From: Riemerella anatipestifer
Lineage (GTDB): Bacteria > Bacteroidota > Bacteroidia > Flavobacteriales > Weeksellaceae
Direction: 5' to 3'
Assembly: GCF_035666175.1 (NCBI RefSeq)
Contig: NZ_CP142016.1
Span: 868,001 to 932,000, forward strand
DNA length: 64,000 bases
Shown here: positions 45,893 through 53,505 of the stretch, piece after piece
Layout: the number at the start of each line of letters is the position of its first letter
How positions within the stretch are numbered: the first letter of the stretch is position 1
Notes under the pieces: generated by a model
Databases searched by the model: none
Seen by the model: only the letters and a program-made list of their open reading frames with translations
Told to the model about the DNA's origin: nothing
Translations under genes and position numbers: made by a program

Positions 45893-46872
45893 ACTCGTTG
45901 TGCATTTTAAATAATACTGATTTTTAGATGATTTAATTTTCTTTGGAAGATAAATTTATTGATATATTGAATAACCGTTGCGGCGGTTATTTTACTGATT
46001 ATCCTTGTTTTAAAGCCTTCAAAAGTTTTAGCATTGTTTCTTTTAATCATAAATTGGTCGCAAAGTTGAGAGAAAAATGTCTCAATTCGTTTTCGCTTTT
46101 TCTTGTACAATGAAAATTGAGGAATATAATCTTTCTGATTACTTCTCATTGGTGTATCTAATTTAATATTAGCATAGTTAAATAAATCTATTTGAACTTT
46201 TGCTGATAAATAGCCTCTATCTCCAATTAAAGTACAGTTTCGCATTTGCTCACCAATATCTTTTAAATAGTGGATGTCGTGAACGGATGCAGGGCTTATA
46301 TCAAAATTCTTAATCACACCATTTAAAGAACATACTGCGTGTAGTTTATAGCCATAGAAATATAATTTCTGTGAAGCACAATAACCATATGTTGGTGAAG
46401 AATAGGATTGCTCTTTACAAATTTTTGAACGAGTAGAACGAGCGTTTTCACAAACTTTCATTGGCATGCTATCAACGATAAAAATATCTTCAAACTCATT
46501 GAACTCCATCGAAATACGCTGTCTAATTTGCTCTGTTTGTAGGGATAGTCTTCGTTTTCGCTTATTGTAAACACTTCTTTCAATTTTGTTTATCAGAGAG
46601 TTTGGCAATTTTCTAAAGAACTGTAATTCGCTATCAATACTCAAGTATTCAGCAGTAATATTAAGACTTATGACTTCTAAATCGCTCATTTTAGGTGTTC
46701 TTCTCTGATAACTAATCAGTTGATTTTCTGAAAAAAGTCCTAAAACTTCCAAAATTCTTTCATATATTTGCTCTATGTTGTTCATTTATATCGTTTTATA
46801 GCAAAAACAATATACTGATTTTCAGTCTAATAAACAACTCTTGTTTTTTTCATTTCATAATGCACAACGGGT
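45893..46872 (-). mobile_element. ISRa1-type IS982 element (copy F), no target duplication
   Basis: 980 bp, reverse. The left flank ends ACGAATAATA, the right begins TATTAGAATA. It joins the broken DUF262-partner gene to the middle of an exported protein gene. Confidence 0.93.
45907..46785 (-). CDS. IS982-family transposase (copy F)
   Basis: Intact 292 residues. Variant residues Ile4, Phe56, Asn251, as in copy C. Confidence 0.95.
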   Translation of the reverse strand: MNNIEQIYERILEVLGLFSENQLISYQRRTPKMSDLEVISLNITAEYLSIDSELQFFRKLPNSLINKIERSVYNKRKRRLSLQTEQIRQRISMEFNEFEDIFIVDSMPMKVCENARSTRSKICKEQSYSSPTYGYCASQKLYFYGYKLHAVCSLNGVIKNFDISPASVHDIHYLKDIGEQMRNCTLIGDRGYLSAKVQIDLFNYANIKLDTPMRSNQKDYIPQFSLYKKKRKRIETFFSQLCDQFMIKRNNAKTFEGFKTRIISKITAATVIQYINKFIFQRKLNHLKISII

Positions 46873-47972
46873 TATTAGAATATTATTCTACTCAAAATGG
46901 TTTGTCTTTGACAGATAATCAATTGTTTAATAATGATAATCACGCTACTATTAAGGGAAGCGGTTCTATACGTGGATATATAGGAAACAGAAATTATACA
47001 ACTATAAATGATACAGATATTACAATACATTCTTTGTCTTTAAATACAAATCAGTTAATGACAAATTTTTTTAGTGGCCAAATAAATAACATATATGGCT
47101 CAATATCATATATGAATAAAAGTAGTAATAGTACAGGAAGCATAGTAAATGCCTATGCATTTTATGCATCAGACATTACTTTAGCGAATAATAATTATGC
47201 AATTTATACCAACAAGGGGATAAATCGTTTTGGAGATGATATAAAATTAAGTATTTATGCTAATGATGATTATTATGCAACGATAGGTAGGGGATTTACT
47301 AATGGAGCAGGATTAAGCTTTAAGGCACATTCTCAGAAGTCGGTGGCAGATTTGCCTACAAATTATATTGATTTTGATTTTAAAAATGAAGTAGATCCAA
47401 CCCAAAATGGTATTGTTAGGTTTTTTCGCGGAACAAATCTTCAAGGGAGAAAATATATTGATTTTTACAAGGGAGATGGTACGGTATCAACTGTTGCAAG
47501 GATATCATCAGGGGAGCACTTATATATTTCTGTAGAATCAGGAGTTAATTTTGGTGTAGGTACGATATCTCCAACCGAAAAACTAGAAGTTGCAGGTAGT
47601 GTTAAGGCAACAGGCTTTATCGGTGCTAATGCCGCTATCTTCCCAGACTATGTGTTCCAAAAATATTATACAGGTACTTCTAGCATTAAATCAGATTATA
47701 GCTTTAAAACCCTTAGCCAAGTGGAAGACTTTGTAAAAGCTAATGGGCATTTACCAGGGTATCAGTCTGCAGAAGCTATCAAAAAACAAGGTTATATAGA
47801 CCTTATGGCAACTCAACTCACCAATGTGGAGAAGATAGAGGAACTCTATCTTCATAGCATAGAGCAAGACAAGGCTCTAAAAGCTAAAGATACTATTATT
47901 AAAGAACTGAAATCAGAAGTTTCTAACTTAGAAGCTCGTTTACAGAAGCTAGAAGCTTTATTAGTAAAATAG
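46873..47972 (+). pseudogene. Tail-fibre-like exported protein, 5'-truncated by ISRa1
   Basis: About 365 codons remain. Low-complexity beta-rich body (YGSISYMNKSSNSTGSIVNA...), then VGTISPTEKLEVAGSVKATG, a pattern seen in phage-tail-like and S74-associated proteins. The end is a coiled coil of about 70 residues (DLMATQLTNVEKIEELYLHS, then Lys/Glu/Leu heptads). The signal peptide and N-terminus are missing at the IS copy F junction. The downstream HU-like gene is arranged as in the 18-20 kb locus, in mirror image. Confidence 0.75.
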
Positions 47973-47983
47973 TTTAACCTTTC

Positions 47984-48019
47984 CCCCATTGTGATGAGGT
48001 GTCGCAATGGGGCTTTTTT
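47984..48019 (+). terminator. Terminator of the truncated surface-protein gene
   Basis: Stem CCCCATTG/CAATGGGG followed by a T run, 11 bases after the stop. Confidence 0.85.
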
Positions 48020-48073
48020 ATAGTTCACAAAGTATTATAAACATCTAACACTAACATCAAAAATTTATACATT

Positions 48074-48793
48074 ATGAACACTTTAAAAGCGTGGTTGCGT
48101 CCCAACCTATTGACTAAAGATGACCCTAACGATTTTGTAGCGGTGCCACTTCTAGGCGGTAGCCTTGGCATTACAGAAATCATAGAAGCCCTCAAAAAAG
48201 AGGGTATGGAGATACAAACCGAAACCGCAATAGATATTATCACTCGCTTTAACCGCAAAGCCTCAGAATTGGTACTCAACGGGTATAGTGTGAATACTGG
48301 ACTGGTGTATATGCGTCCTGCGATTAAGGGCGTATTTTACGATAAGACTTGGGATAAAGAGAAACACTCCGTTTATGTCAATGTGAACCAAGGCACCGAC
48401 CTAAGAAAAGCCGCTAATGATACTAAAGTGGAAATCCTAGGCGAACAGTCCAGCCCTATGAGCGTGTTCAGCATCACCGACAAGGTTACAGGCAAAGCAG
48501 ACGGCACCCTTACCAAAGGCAAGAATGCGGAAATCAAAGGTACTTACATTAAAATAGATGGCGACAACCCTAAAAATGGTATCGTCTTTAAAAACTTAGA
48601 CAATCAAAATGAGGTAAAGTTGGCTAAAGATAGTATTGTGCTTAACGAGCCGTCAAGGTTACTCATTCTTGTGCCTTCGGATTTAGAGGCGGGTAACTAT
48701 GAGCTAAGCATCACTACACAAAGCAGCACGGGTTCCGTCTTACTAAAAGAACCAAGAACGGAGCGACTCCCCAATCCTGTGGTTATTGTCTAA
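48074..48793 (+). CDS. HU-like DNA-binding domain / DUF4469 protein (copy 2)
   Basis: 239 residues, differing from copy 1 (18031-18750) at only about 15-20 positions, mostly near the C-terminus and a few in the N-terminal half (IEALKKEGMEIQTETAID versus IDALKKEGMEIKTETAVD). Many third-base differences exist, so the copies are not recent. It follows the truncated surface gene on the same strand. Confidence 0.8.
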   Translation: MNTLKAWLRPNLLTKDDPNDFVAVPLLGGSLGITEIIEALKKEGMEIQTETAIDIITRFNRKASELVLNGYSVNTGLVYMRPAIKGVFYDKTWDKEKHSVYVNVNQGTDLRKAANDTKVEILGEQSSPMSVFSITDKVTGKADGTLTKGKNAEIKGTYIKIDGDNPKNGIVFKNLDNQNEVKLAKDSIVLNEPSRLLILVPSDLEAGNYELSITTQSSTGSVLLKEPRTERLPNPVVIV

Positions 48794-48818
48794 TTAAGGT
48801 ATTTTAATTTTAAAACTA

Positions 48819-48843
48819 AGGCTACTCATTTAACGAGTAGCCT
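48819..48843 (+). terminator. Terminator of HU-like copy 2
   Basis: Stem AGGCTACTC/GAGTAGCCT, 7-nt loop, followed by ATTTTATT. Confidence 0.75.
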
Positions 48844-48884
48844 ATTTTATTACCTTTTACCGAATGCTACGGAACAGAGTATCC

Positions 48885-48944
48885 GTCCTTACCGTAACGG
48901 GGTGTCTGTCCTTAGGCTAACGGAGGGTCTGTTACGGTAAGGAC
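48885..48944. repeat. Long hairpin between HU-like copy 2 and xth
   Basis: GTCCTTACCGTAAC at 48885-48898 pairs perfectly with GTTACGGTAAGGAC at 48931-48944, enclosing a 32-nt GC-richer loop. It sits 25 bases past the xth stop (minus strand) without a clear T run. It recalls the palindrome cluster beside HU-like copy 1. Confidence 0.65.
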
Positions 48945-48968
48945 AGCCTTTCTGTTGAGAAACACGCC

Positions 48969-49730
48969 CTATTTTAACTCTACTAAAACGGGACAATGGT
49001 CCGAGTGATAAGCCTCACTAAGAATAAGCCCTCTAGACAAACGGCTTTCTAGAGAGTCTGACACAAAATGATAGTCTAACCTCCAACCCTTATTATTAGC
49101 TCGTGCATTTTGTCTATAACTCCACCACGAGTATTGGTTGGGTTCGGTATTAAAATAACGGAAGCTATCTATTAACCCACATTCTTTTATAAACTCTGTC
49201 ATCCATTCTCGTTCTATAGGAAGAAAGCCAGATACATTTTTTAATCTTACAGGATCGTGGATATCTATTGCTTGATGACAGATATTAAAATCTCCCGAAA
49301 TAATTAAATTAGGAATGGTTTTTCTTAGCTCTTTTATATAAGCTAAAAAATCATAGCAAAACTGCATTTTAAAATCCAACCTATCTATATTGGTAGCGGA
49401 AGGCACATATACAGATATTACCGAAAAATCTTCAAAATCAGCTCTTATTACTCGTCCTTCTTTATCGTATAGCTCCATATCACAACCATATTCTACGTGC
49501 TTAGGCTGAATTTTAGTAGCGATACCTACCCCGCTATACCCTTTCTTTTCCGCAGAAAACCAATAGGTATGGTAGCCCTCTTTCTCGAAACTTGCTATAT
49601 CTATTTGGTCTTTTTGAGCCTTGCTTTCCTGAAAACAAATAACATCGGGAGCAGCATGTCCTAACCAACCGATTAAATCCTTATTAAAAGCTGCCCGAAT
49701 ACCATTGACATTATAAGATATTATCTTCAT
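48969..49730 (-). CDS. xth: Exodeoxyribonuclease III
   Basis: 253 residues. Begins MKIISYNVNGIRAA; metal and catalytic residues in CFQESKAQ, ISGDFNICH and the C-terminal SDHCPVLVEL. Apurinic endonuclease and 3' exonuclease of base-excision repair. 15 bases after the dus gene on the same strand. Confidence 0.95.
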   Translation of the reverse strand: MKIISYNVNGIRAAFNKDLIGWLGHAAPDVICFQESKAQKDQIDIASFEKEGYHTYWFSAEKKGYSGVGIATKIQPKHVEYGCDMELYDKEGRVIRADFEDFSVISVYVPSATNIDRLDFKMQFCYDFLAYIKELRKTIPNLIISGDFNICHQAIDIHDPVRLKNVSGFLPIEREWMTEFIKECGLIDSFRYFNTEPNQYSWWSYRQNARANNKGWRLDYHFVSDSLESRLSRGLILSEAYHSDHCPVLVELK

Positions 49731-49745
49731 TATTTTGTTTTAGCT

Positions 49746-50723
49746 TTAATTATTTGCCTCTATGATTTGACTGATGAGGCTATCCATCTCTTCCAAAGTA
49801 AGTATTTCTAAAAACCTTTTTCTATACTCCTTAAAATGTGGTACCCCACGGAAATAATTACTGTAATGTTGCCTCATTTCTATCAATCCAAGGCGTTCAC
49901 CTTTCCATTCAGCACTCCATTCGGCGTGTTGCCTTACTGCGGTTAAACGGTCTTGCAAAGTAGGTTCTGGAAGTAACTCTCCTGTTTGGAAAAAATGTTT
50001 TACTTCATTAAAAATCCAAGGATAACCAATGGCAGCTCTACCAATCATAACTCCATCACAAGCATATTTGTTTCTATAATCTAAGGCTTTTTGAGGAGAA
50101 TCTATATCTCCGTTCCCAAAAATAGGAATCTCAATATTAGGGTTTTGTTTAATGCGAGAAATATGCTCCCAGTCGGCTTCCCCTTTATACATTTGGGCCC
50201 TCGTTCTTGCGTGTATGGTAAGAGCTTTAATACCTGCCTCTTGCAGTCGCTCCGCTACTTCATCTATATTGATACTGCTAGTATCCCAGCCCAACCTTGT
50301 CTTAACTGTTACAGGTAAATGGGTAGAATTTACTACGGCTTTGGTAAGCCTTACCATTAGGTCTATATCTTTCAAAACCCCTGCTCCTGCCCCTTTGCAA
50401 ACTACTTTCTTCACAGGACACCCAAAGTTAATATCTACCAAATCGGGTTGTACCGTTTCTACTATTTTGGCAGACATCGCCATAGCTTCCTCATCTCCCC
50501 CAAAAATTTGGATACCAATAGGTCTTTCGTAATCAAAAATATCTAACTTCTTTTTAGACTTTATAGCATCTCTGATAAGCCCTTCCGAAGAGATAAACTC
50601 CGAATACATTAAATCTGCACCGTGCATTTTACAAAGCCTACGAAACGGAGGGTCGCTCACATCTTCCATAGGAGCCAGCAATAAAGGAAAATCTGGCAAT
50701 TCTATATTCCCTATTTTTACCAT
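49746..50723 (-). CDS. dusB: tRNA-dihydrouridine synthase (DusB-like)
   Basis: 325 residues. FMN-binding TIM barrel: LLLAPMEDVSDPPFRRL at the start, DINFGCPVKKV with the catalytic Cys, TVKTRLGWD and IFGNGDIDSPQKA. Reduces uridine to dihydrouridine in tRNA D-loops. Upstream of xth in the same transcript. Confidence 0.92.
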   Translation of the reverse strand: MVKIGNIELPDFPLLLAPMEDVSDPPFRRLCKMHGADLMYSEFISSEGLIRDAIKSKKKLDIFDYERPIGIQIFGGDEEAMAMSAKIVETVQPDLVDINFGCPVKKVVCKGAGAGVLKDIDLMVRLTKAVVNSTHLPVTVKTRLGWDTSSINIDEVAERLQEAGIKALTIHARTRAQMYKGEADWEHISRIKQNPNIEIPIFGNGDIDSPQKALDYRNKYACDGVMIGRAAIGYPWIFNEVKHFFQTGELLPEPTLQDRLTAVRQHAEWSAEWKGERLGLIEMRQHYSNYFRGVPHFKEYRKRFLEILTLEEMDSLISQIIEANN

Positions 50724-50921
50724 TCTGCAAAAGTAAGTGTTTTTTTATTATTTCGTATTAACCGACCTCTCCCTAGAAAGGTTTTTGAATACACTAGGGA
50801 AAACTTATAATTAACCATATAAGATTTAACTTAAACTTAATATCCCTTTCTAGATTTAATTAAAAGTATAGTTCTACTTTCGTGTCCTAATAACTTTTAT
50901 TCACATATAAAACCATATATT

Positions 50922-51491
50922 ATGCAAAAAATCATTATATCATTCATCTTTGTATTGTGTTTCGCTAATCTATTTTCACAAGACACCTGCCAAATTAGAA
51001 CCTCTCCTCATTACCAAAATCTAAAAATAATAAATGCTGAAAAAGTGAAATGTATAGCTCAAAACCGCCCAAGACCATCACTATTTTTTACCTTCGGTAT
51101 TTGGTGTTACCCTTGTAGATTACACGCAAAAGGAGCTTATGACTTTGCTAAAGGACACAATCTTAACTTTTATGTAGTACTTATTGAAAATGACAAAGAA
51201 AAAAATTACAGAATACTAAAAGCAATTGACTTTTGGGAAAATATAGACAAAAACATCAATATACTATTAGTCAGCAATGAGTACAGTTCTAGACCTAGAG
51301 CCAAGAACAAAAAATTCCTTACCGAAATTACACCTCCAGAATTTGAAAATATAGACGATATGTCAAAATATATCCTAGTTAATAATTTAGGAAAAGTAGA
51401 AATGGTAACTAGCTACAAAGACTTTGGAAAAGATGATTGGAGAGATGACTCTGGTATTCTTGCCAGAAAGATTTTACCACTAATTAAATAA
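50922..51491 (+). CDS. Exported thioredoxin-fold protein with WCYPC motif
   Basis: 189 residues. Signal peptide ending NLFSQ; thioredoxin-like core with redox motif WCYPC (about residues 66-70, FFTFGIWCYPCRLHAKGA), then LNFYVVLIEN and a C-terminal strand/helix. Small periplasmic thiol-disulfide oxidoreductase by inference; closest family not determined. Monocistronic, with its own terminator. Confidence 0.75.
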   Translation: MQKIIISFIFVLCFANLFSQDTCQIRTSPHYQNLKIINAEKVKCIAQNRPRPSLFFTFGIWCYPCRLHAKGAYDFAKGHNLNFYVVLIENDKEKNYRILKAIDFWENIDKNINILLVSNEYSSRPRAKNKKFLTEITPPEFENIDDMSKYILVNNLGKVEMVTSYKDFGKDDWRDDSGILARKILPLIK

Positions 51492-51493
51492 CA

Positions 51494-51525
51494 AAAAATC
51501 GGAGGGAAGGCTCTCCGATTTTTTT
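51494..51525. terminator. Terminator between converging genes
   Basis: Stem AAAAATCGGAG/CTCCGATTTTT, 8-nt loop, directly after the thioredoxin-fold gene. A and T runs on both sides allow use by the convergent lipoprotein gene. Confidence 0.85.
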
Positions 51526-51544
51526 ATGATACTGTGCTAAAACA

Positions 51545-52408
51545 CTACTTAGTAACAGTTTTGTACTCTATCTTAGAGGTTTTGTATTTCTTATCATCTA
51601 CGCTATTCTCAAACTCTGTAGGAAAGTTTTTGTCATTATAAGTATACCTATAGGCTTCTGTATGCGTATAAGTCCTCGTATTGTCTACCCCTTCCTTTCT
51701 ATTTTTAGTCAATACATTATTGAAACTACCAAACGGAGCGTTTAATATAAATTGAGAATACCCCAACTTATCAAAACCACCGACATTCTTAAAAATTGAA
51801 TTTTTATCGTCATAAGTGTAATTTTCTTCCTTAGTCGTATCATAAGTATAAGAGTAGCCAGAGTCATAATAATCGGTTGAAGTCTTCTTTCCTACACCCC
51901 TTATTACCTGCTTATTAGGCGTAAGTGTGTAGGTATACGCTCCCACAGCTTCTGACCGCAATTTTTCCCCTGCTACATTTTTCTTGCTATAAGTTACGCT
52001 CACACTGTTGCCATTAAGTGTATAAGTATAGACATGGGTAATAGTAGCACTATTGTAACTTTCCACCAAAGTTTCTTTACTTAAGTTACCTTTGCTATCA
52101 TATTCAAAAATTCTTTCTTCTTCATTACTCTTTATTTTAGTAATAAGGTCATCTTGATAAGTAAAGGCAGTGTTCCCCTCTCCATCACGACTAACCAATT
52201 TAGTAAGTTTAGTCCCATCATAAGTAAAATCATAAACTGATGTTCTCTTTGGGTTACCATTTTTATCATAGTAAATTTCCTCTGCCTTAGAAGGCAATAG
52301 CAATTCCTCCTTAGGCGTAGGCGTAGACTCATCATCATTTCGGTTACAAGACACCGCTAAAAAAGCAGGCAAAATTGCCATAGACAATAAATAAAATACC
52401 TTTTTCAT
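51545..52408 (-). CDS. Lipoprotein with YD-like beta repeats
   Basis: 287 residues. Lipoprotein signal peptide with Cys21 (FLAVSCNRND). The body has Tyr-rich strands of the form 'YDKNGNPKRTSVYDFTYDGTKL' type repeats (IFEYDSKGNLSKETL, YTYTLNGNSVSVTY, YTYDDKNS), loosely like YD/Rhs-type wraps common in Bacteroidetes lipoproteins. No enzyme motif. Surface or periplasmic; function unknown. Confidence 0.75.
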   Translation of the reverse strand: MKKVFYLLSMAILPAFLAVSCNRNDDESTPTPKEELLLPSKAEEIYYDKNGNPKRTSVYDFTYDGTKLTKLVSRDGEGNTAFTYQDDLITKIKSNEEERIFEYDSKGNLSKETLVESYNSATITHVYTYTLNGNSVSVTYSKKNVAGEKLRSEAVGAYTYTLTPNKQVIRGVGKKTSTDYYDSGYSYTYDTTKEENYTYDDKNSIFKNVGGFDKLGYSQFILNAPFGSFNNVLTKNRKEGVDNTRTYTHTEAYRYTYNDKNFPTEFENSVDDKKYKTSKIEYKTVTK

Positions 52409-52499
52409 AGAAATAAATTTTAAATTGTACGAAATTTTGATACTGCAAAGATAACTATTTTTTAATAAAATTTTGAAGAAAAACTACTATATTTACTCC

Positions 52500-52666
52500 A
52501 TAGGAATACAAAAATAGATGTGAGGAACATAAGAACCTCCGTGAGGAATACAAAAACAGCTTTGAGGAACAGAAAAACAATCGTGAGGAATAGAAGAACA
52601 GCAATGAGGAACCCAATATTTTGATGGGGAACTAAAGAATAACATTGAGGAATAGAAGAATGAACA
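52500..52666. repeat. Eight imperfect 21-bp tandem repeats in a 309-bp intergenic region
   Basis: Units of about 21 bp beginning TGAGGAA (first ATAGGAA, seventh TGGGGAA), with unit starts at 52500, 52521, 52542, 52563, 52584, 52605, 52625 and 52646. A typical unit reads TGAGGAATAGAAGAACAGC plus two variable bases. Each unit carries an AGGAA core and an A-rich middle. The array lies 52 bases upstream of the coiled-coil protein start at 52718. On the minus strand the repeat gives a heptad-periodic ORF (52462-52725) that is probably only a shadow. Confidence 0.85.
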
Positions 52667-52717
52667 GTTTTTATCCATAAAATTGAAAATAAACTAACCC
52701 AATTAAAATATATTACG

Positions 52718-53374
52718 ATGAACAAGCTAAGAACAACCGAACTTCAGTGCCTAGAAAACTACCGACTACTATTCGCCAACCTAGACGAAGTTCAAGACCT
52801 CAAAACCGAACTTGAAGCCTATGGCTACAACGATACTAAAATCCAACAAGGTAAAGCTCTCTTTAGCAAAACACAGCAACTCTACGACCAAAACAAGCAA
52901 GAAACTGCCGAAGAAAAAGAAGCCTATGCCCATTTTGCCAACGCCTACAACGAGCTCAAGAAAAACTACAACAAGCACCGCAAAATAGCAAAAGTAGCCC
53001 TAATGAAAAAGCCCGAACTCTGGAAAACCCTCGCCATAGATGGTAGTGCCTCTGCCGCTTACCTCAAAAATATGGAAGAGATGAAAACCTTCTACACCCA
53101 AGCCCAGAGCCACAGCGAAGCAAAGCCACTCTTAGAGCAGTTTAAACTCACCAAAACCCTCGTAGATGAACAAAAGGCTGCACTACAACAAGTAGAACAC
53201 CTAAGAGCTAATTACGAAAAAGAAAAAGGCGAAAGCCAAGACGCCACCAAACAAAAAAACAAAGCCTTTACCGAACTTTCTGACTGGGTACAAGACTTTT
53301 ATGCCGTTGCTCGTATTGCCTTAGAAGACCGCCTGCAACTGTTAGAAAGCATTGGCAAATTTGTACGCAGTTAG
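52718..53374 (+). CDS. Helical coiled-coil protein of unknown function
   Basis: 218 residues, almost wholly alpha-helical with long Lys/Glu/Gln/Leu runs (residues 20-90 and 130-185); no signal peptide and no known catalytic motif. Similar hypothetical proteins are widespread in Bacteroidetes, but I cannot name the family with certainty. Preceded by the 21-bp tandem repeats, followed by a strong terminator; stands alone. Confidence 0.75.
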   Translation: MNKLRTTELQCLENYRLLFANLDEVQDLKTELEAYGYNDTKIQQGKALFSKTQQLYDQNKQETAEEKEAYAHFANAYNELKKNYNKHRKIAKVALMKKPELWKTLAIDGSASAAYLKNMEEMKTFYTQAQSHSEAKPLLEQFKLTKTLVDEQKAALQQVEHLRANYEKEKGESQDATKQKNKAFTELSDWVQDFYAVARIALEDRLQLLESIGKFVRS

Positions 53375-53395
53375 GAAAGAATTTCACCCACAATC

Positions 53396-53430
53396 AAAAA
53401 CAGTTCTTCCAAAAAGAGGAACTGTTTTTT
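53396..53430 (+). terminator. Terminator of the coiled-coil protein gene
   Basis: Stem AAAAACAGTTC/GAACTGTTTTT with T run, 22 bases after the stop. Confidence 0.85.
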
Positions 53431-53505
53431 GTCCCCACCCTCTTATTTACCCTTTAAAAATCAAATTTTTAATAAATTTATCTCACTATAAATTCACAAA
53501 ATACT

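Noticed and set aside
52462-52725. Minus-strand ORF with heptad repeats (VPHCCSSIPHDCF...)
   Set aside because: The periodicity is that of the 21-bp DNA repeat; the composition (Cys/Phe/Pro rich) is unlike a real protein and there is no promoter.
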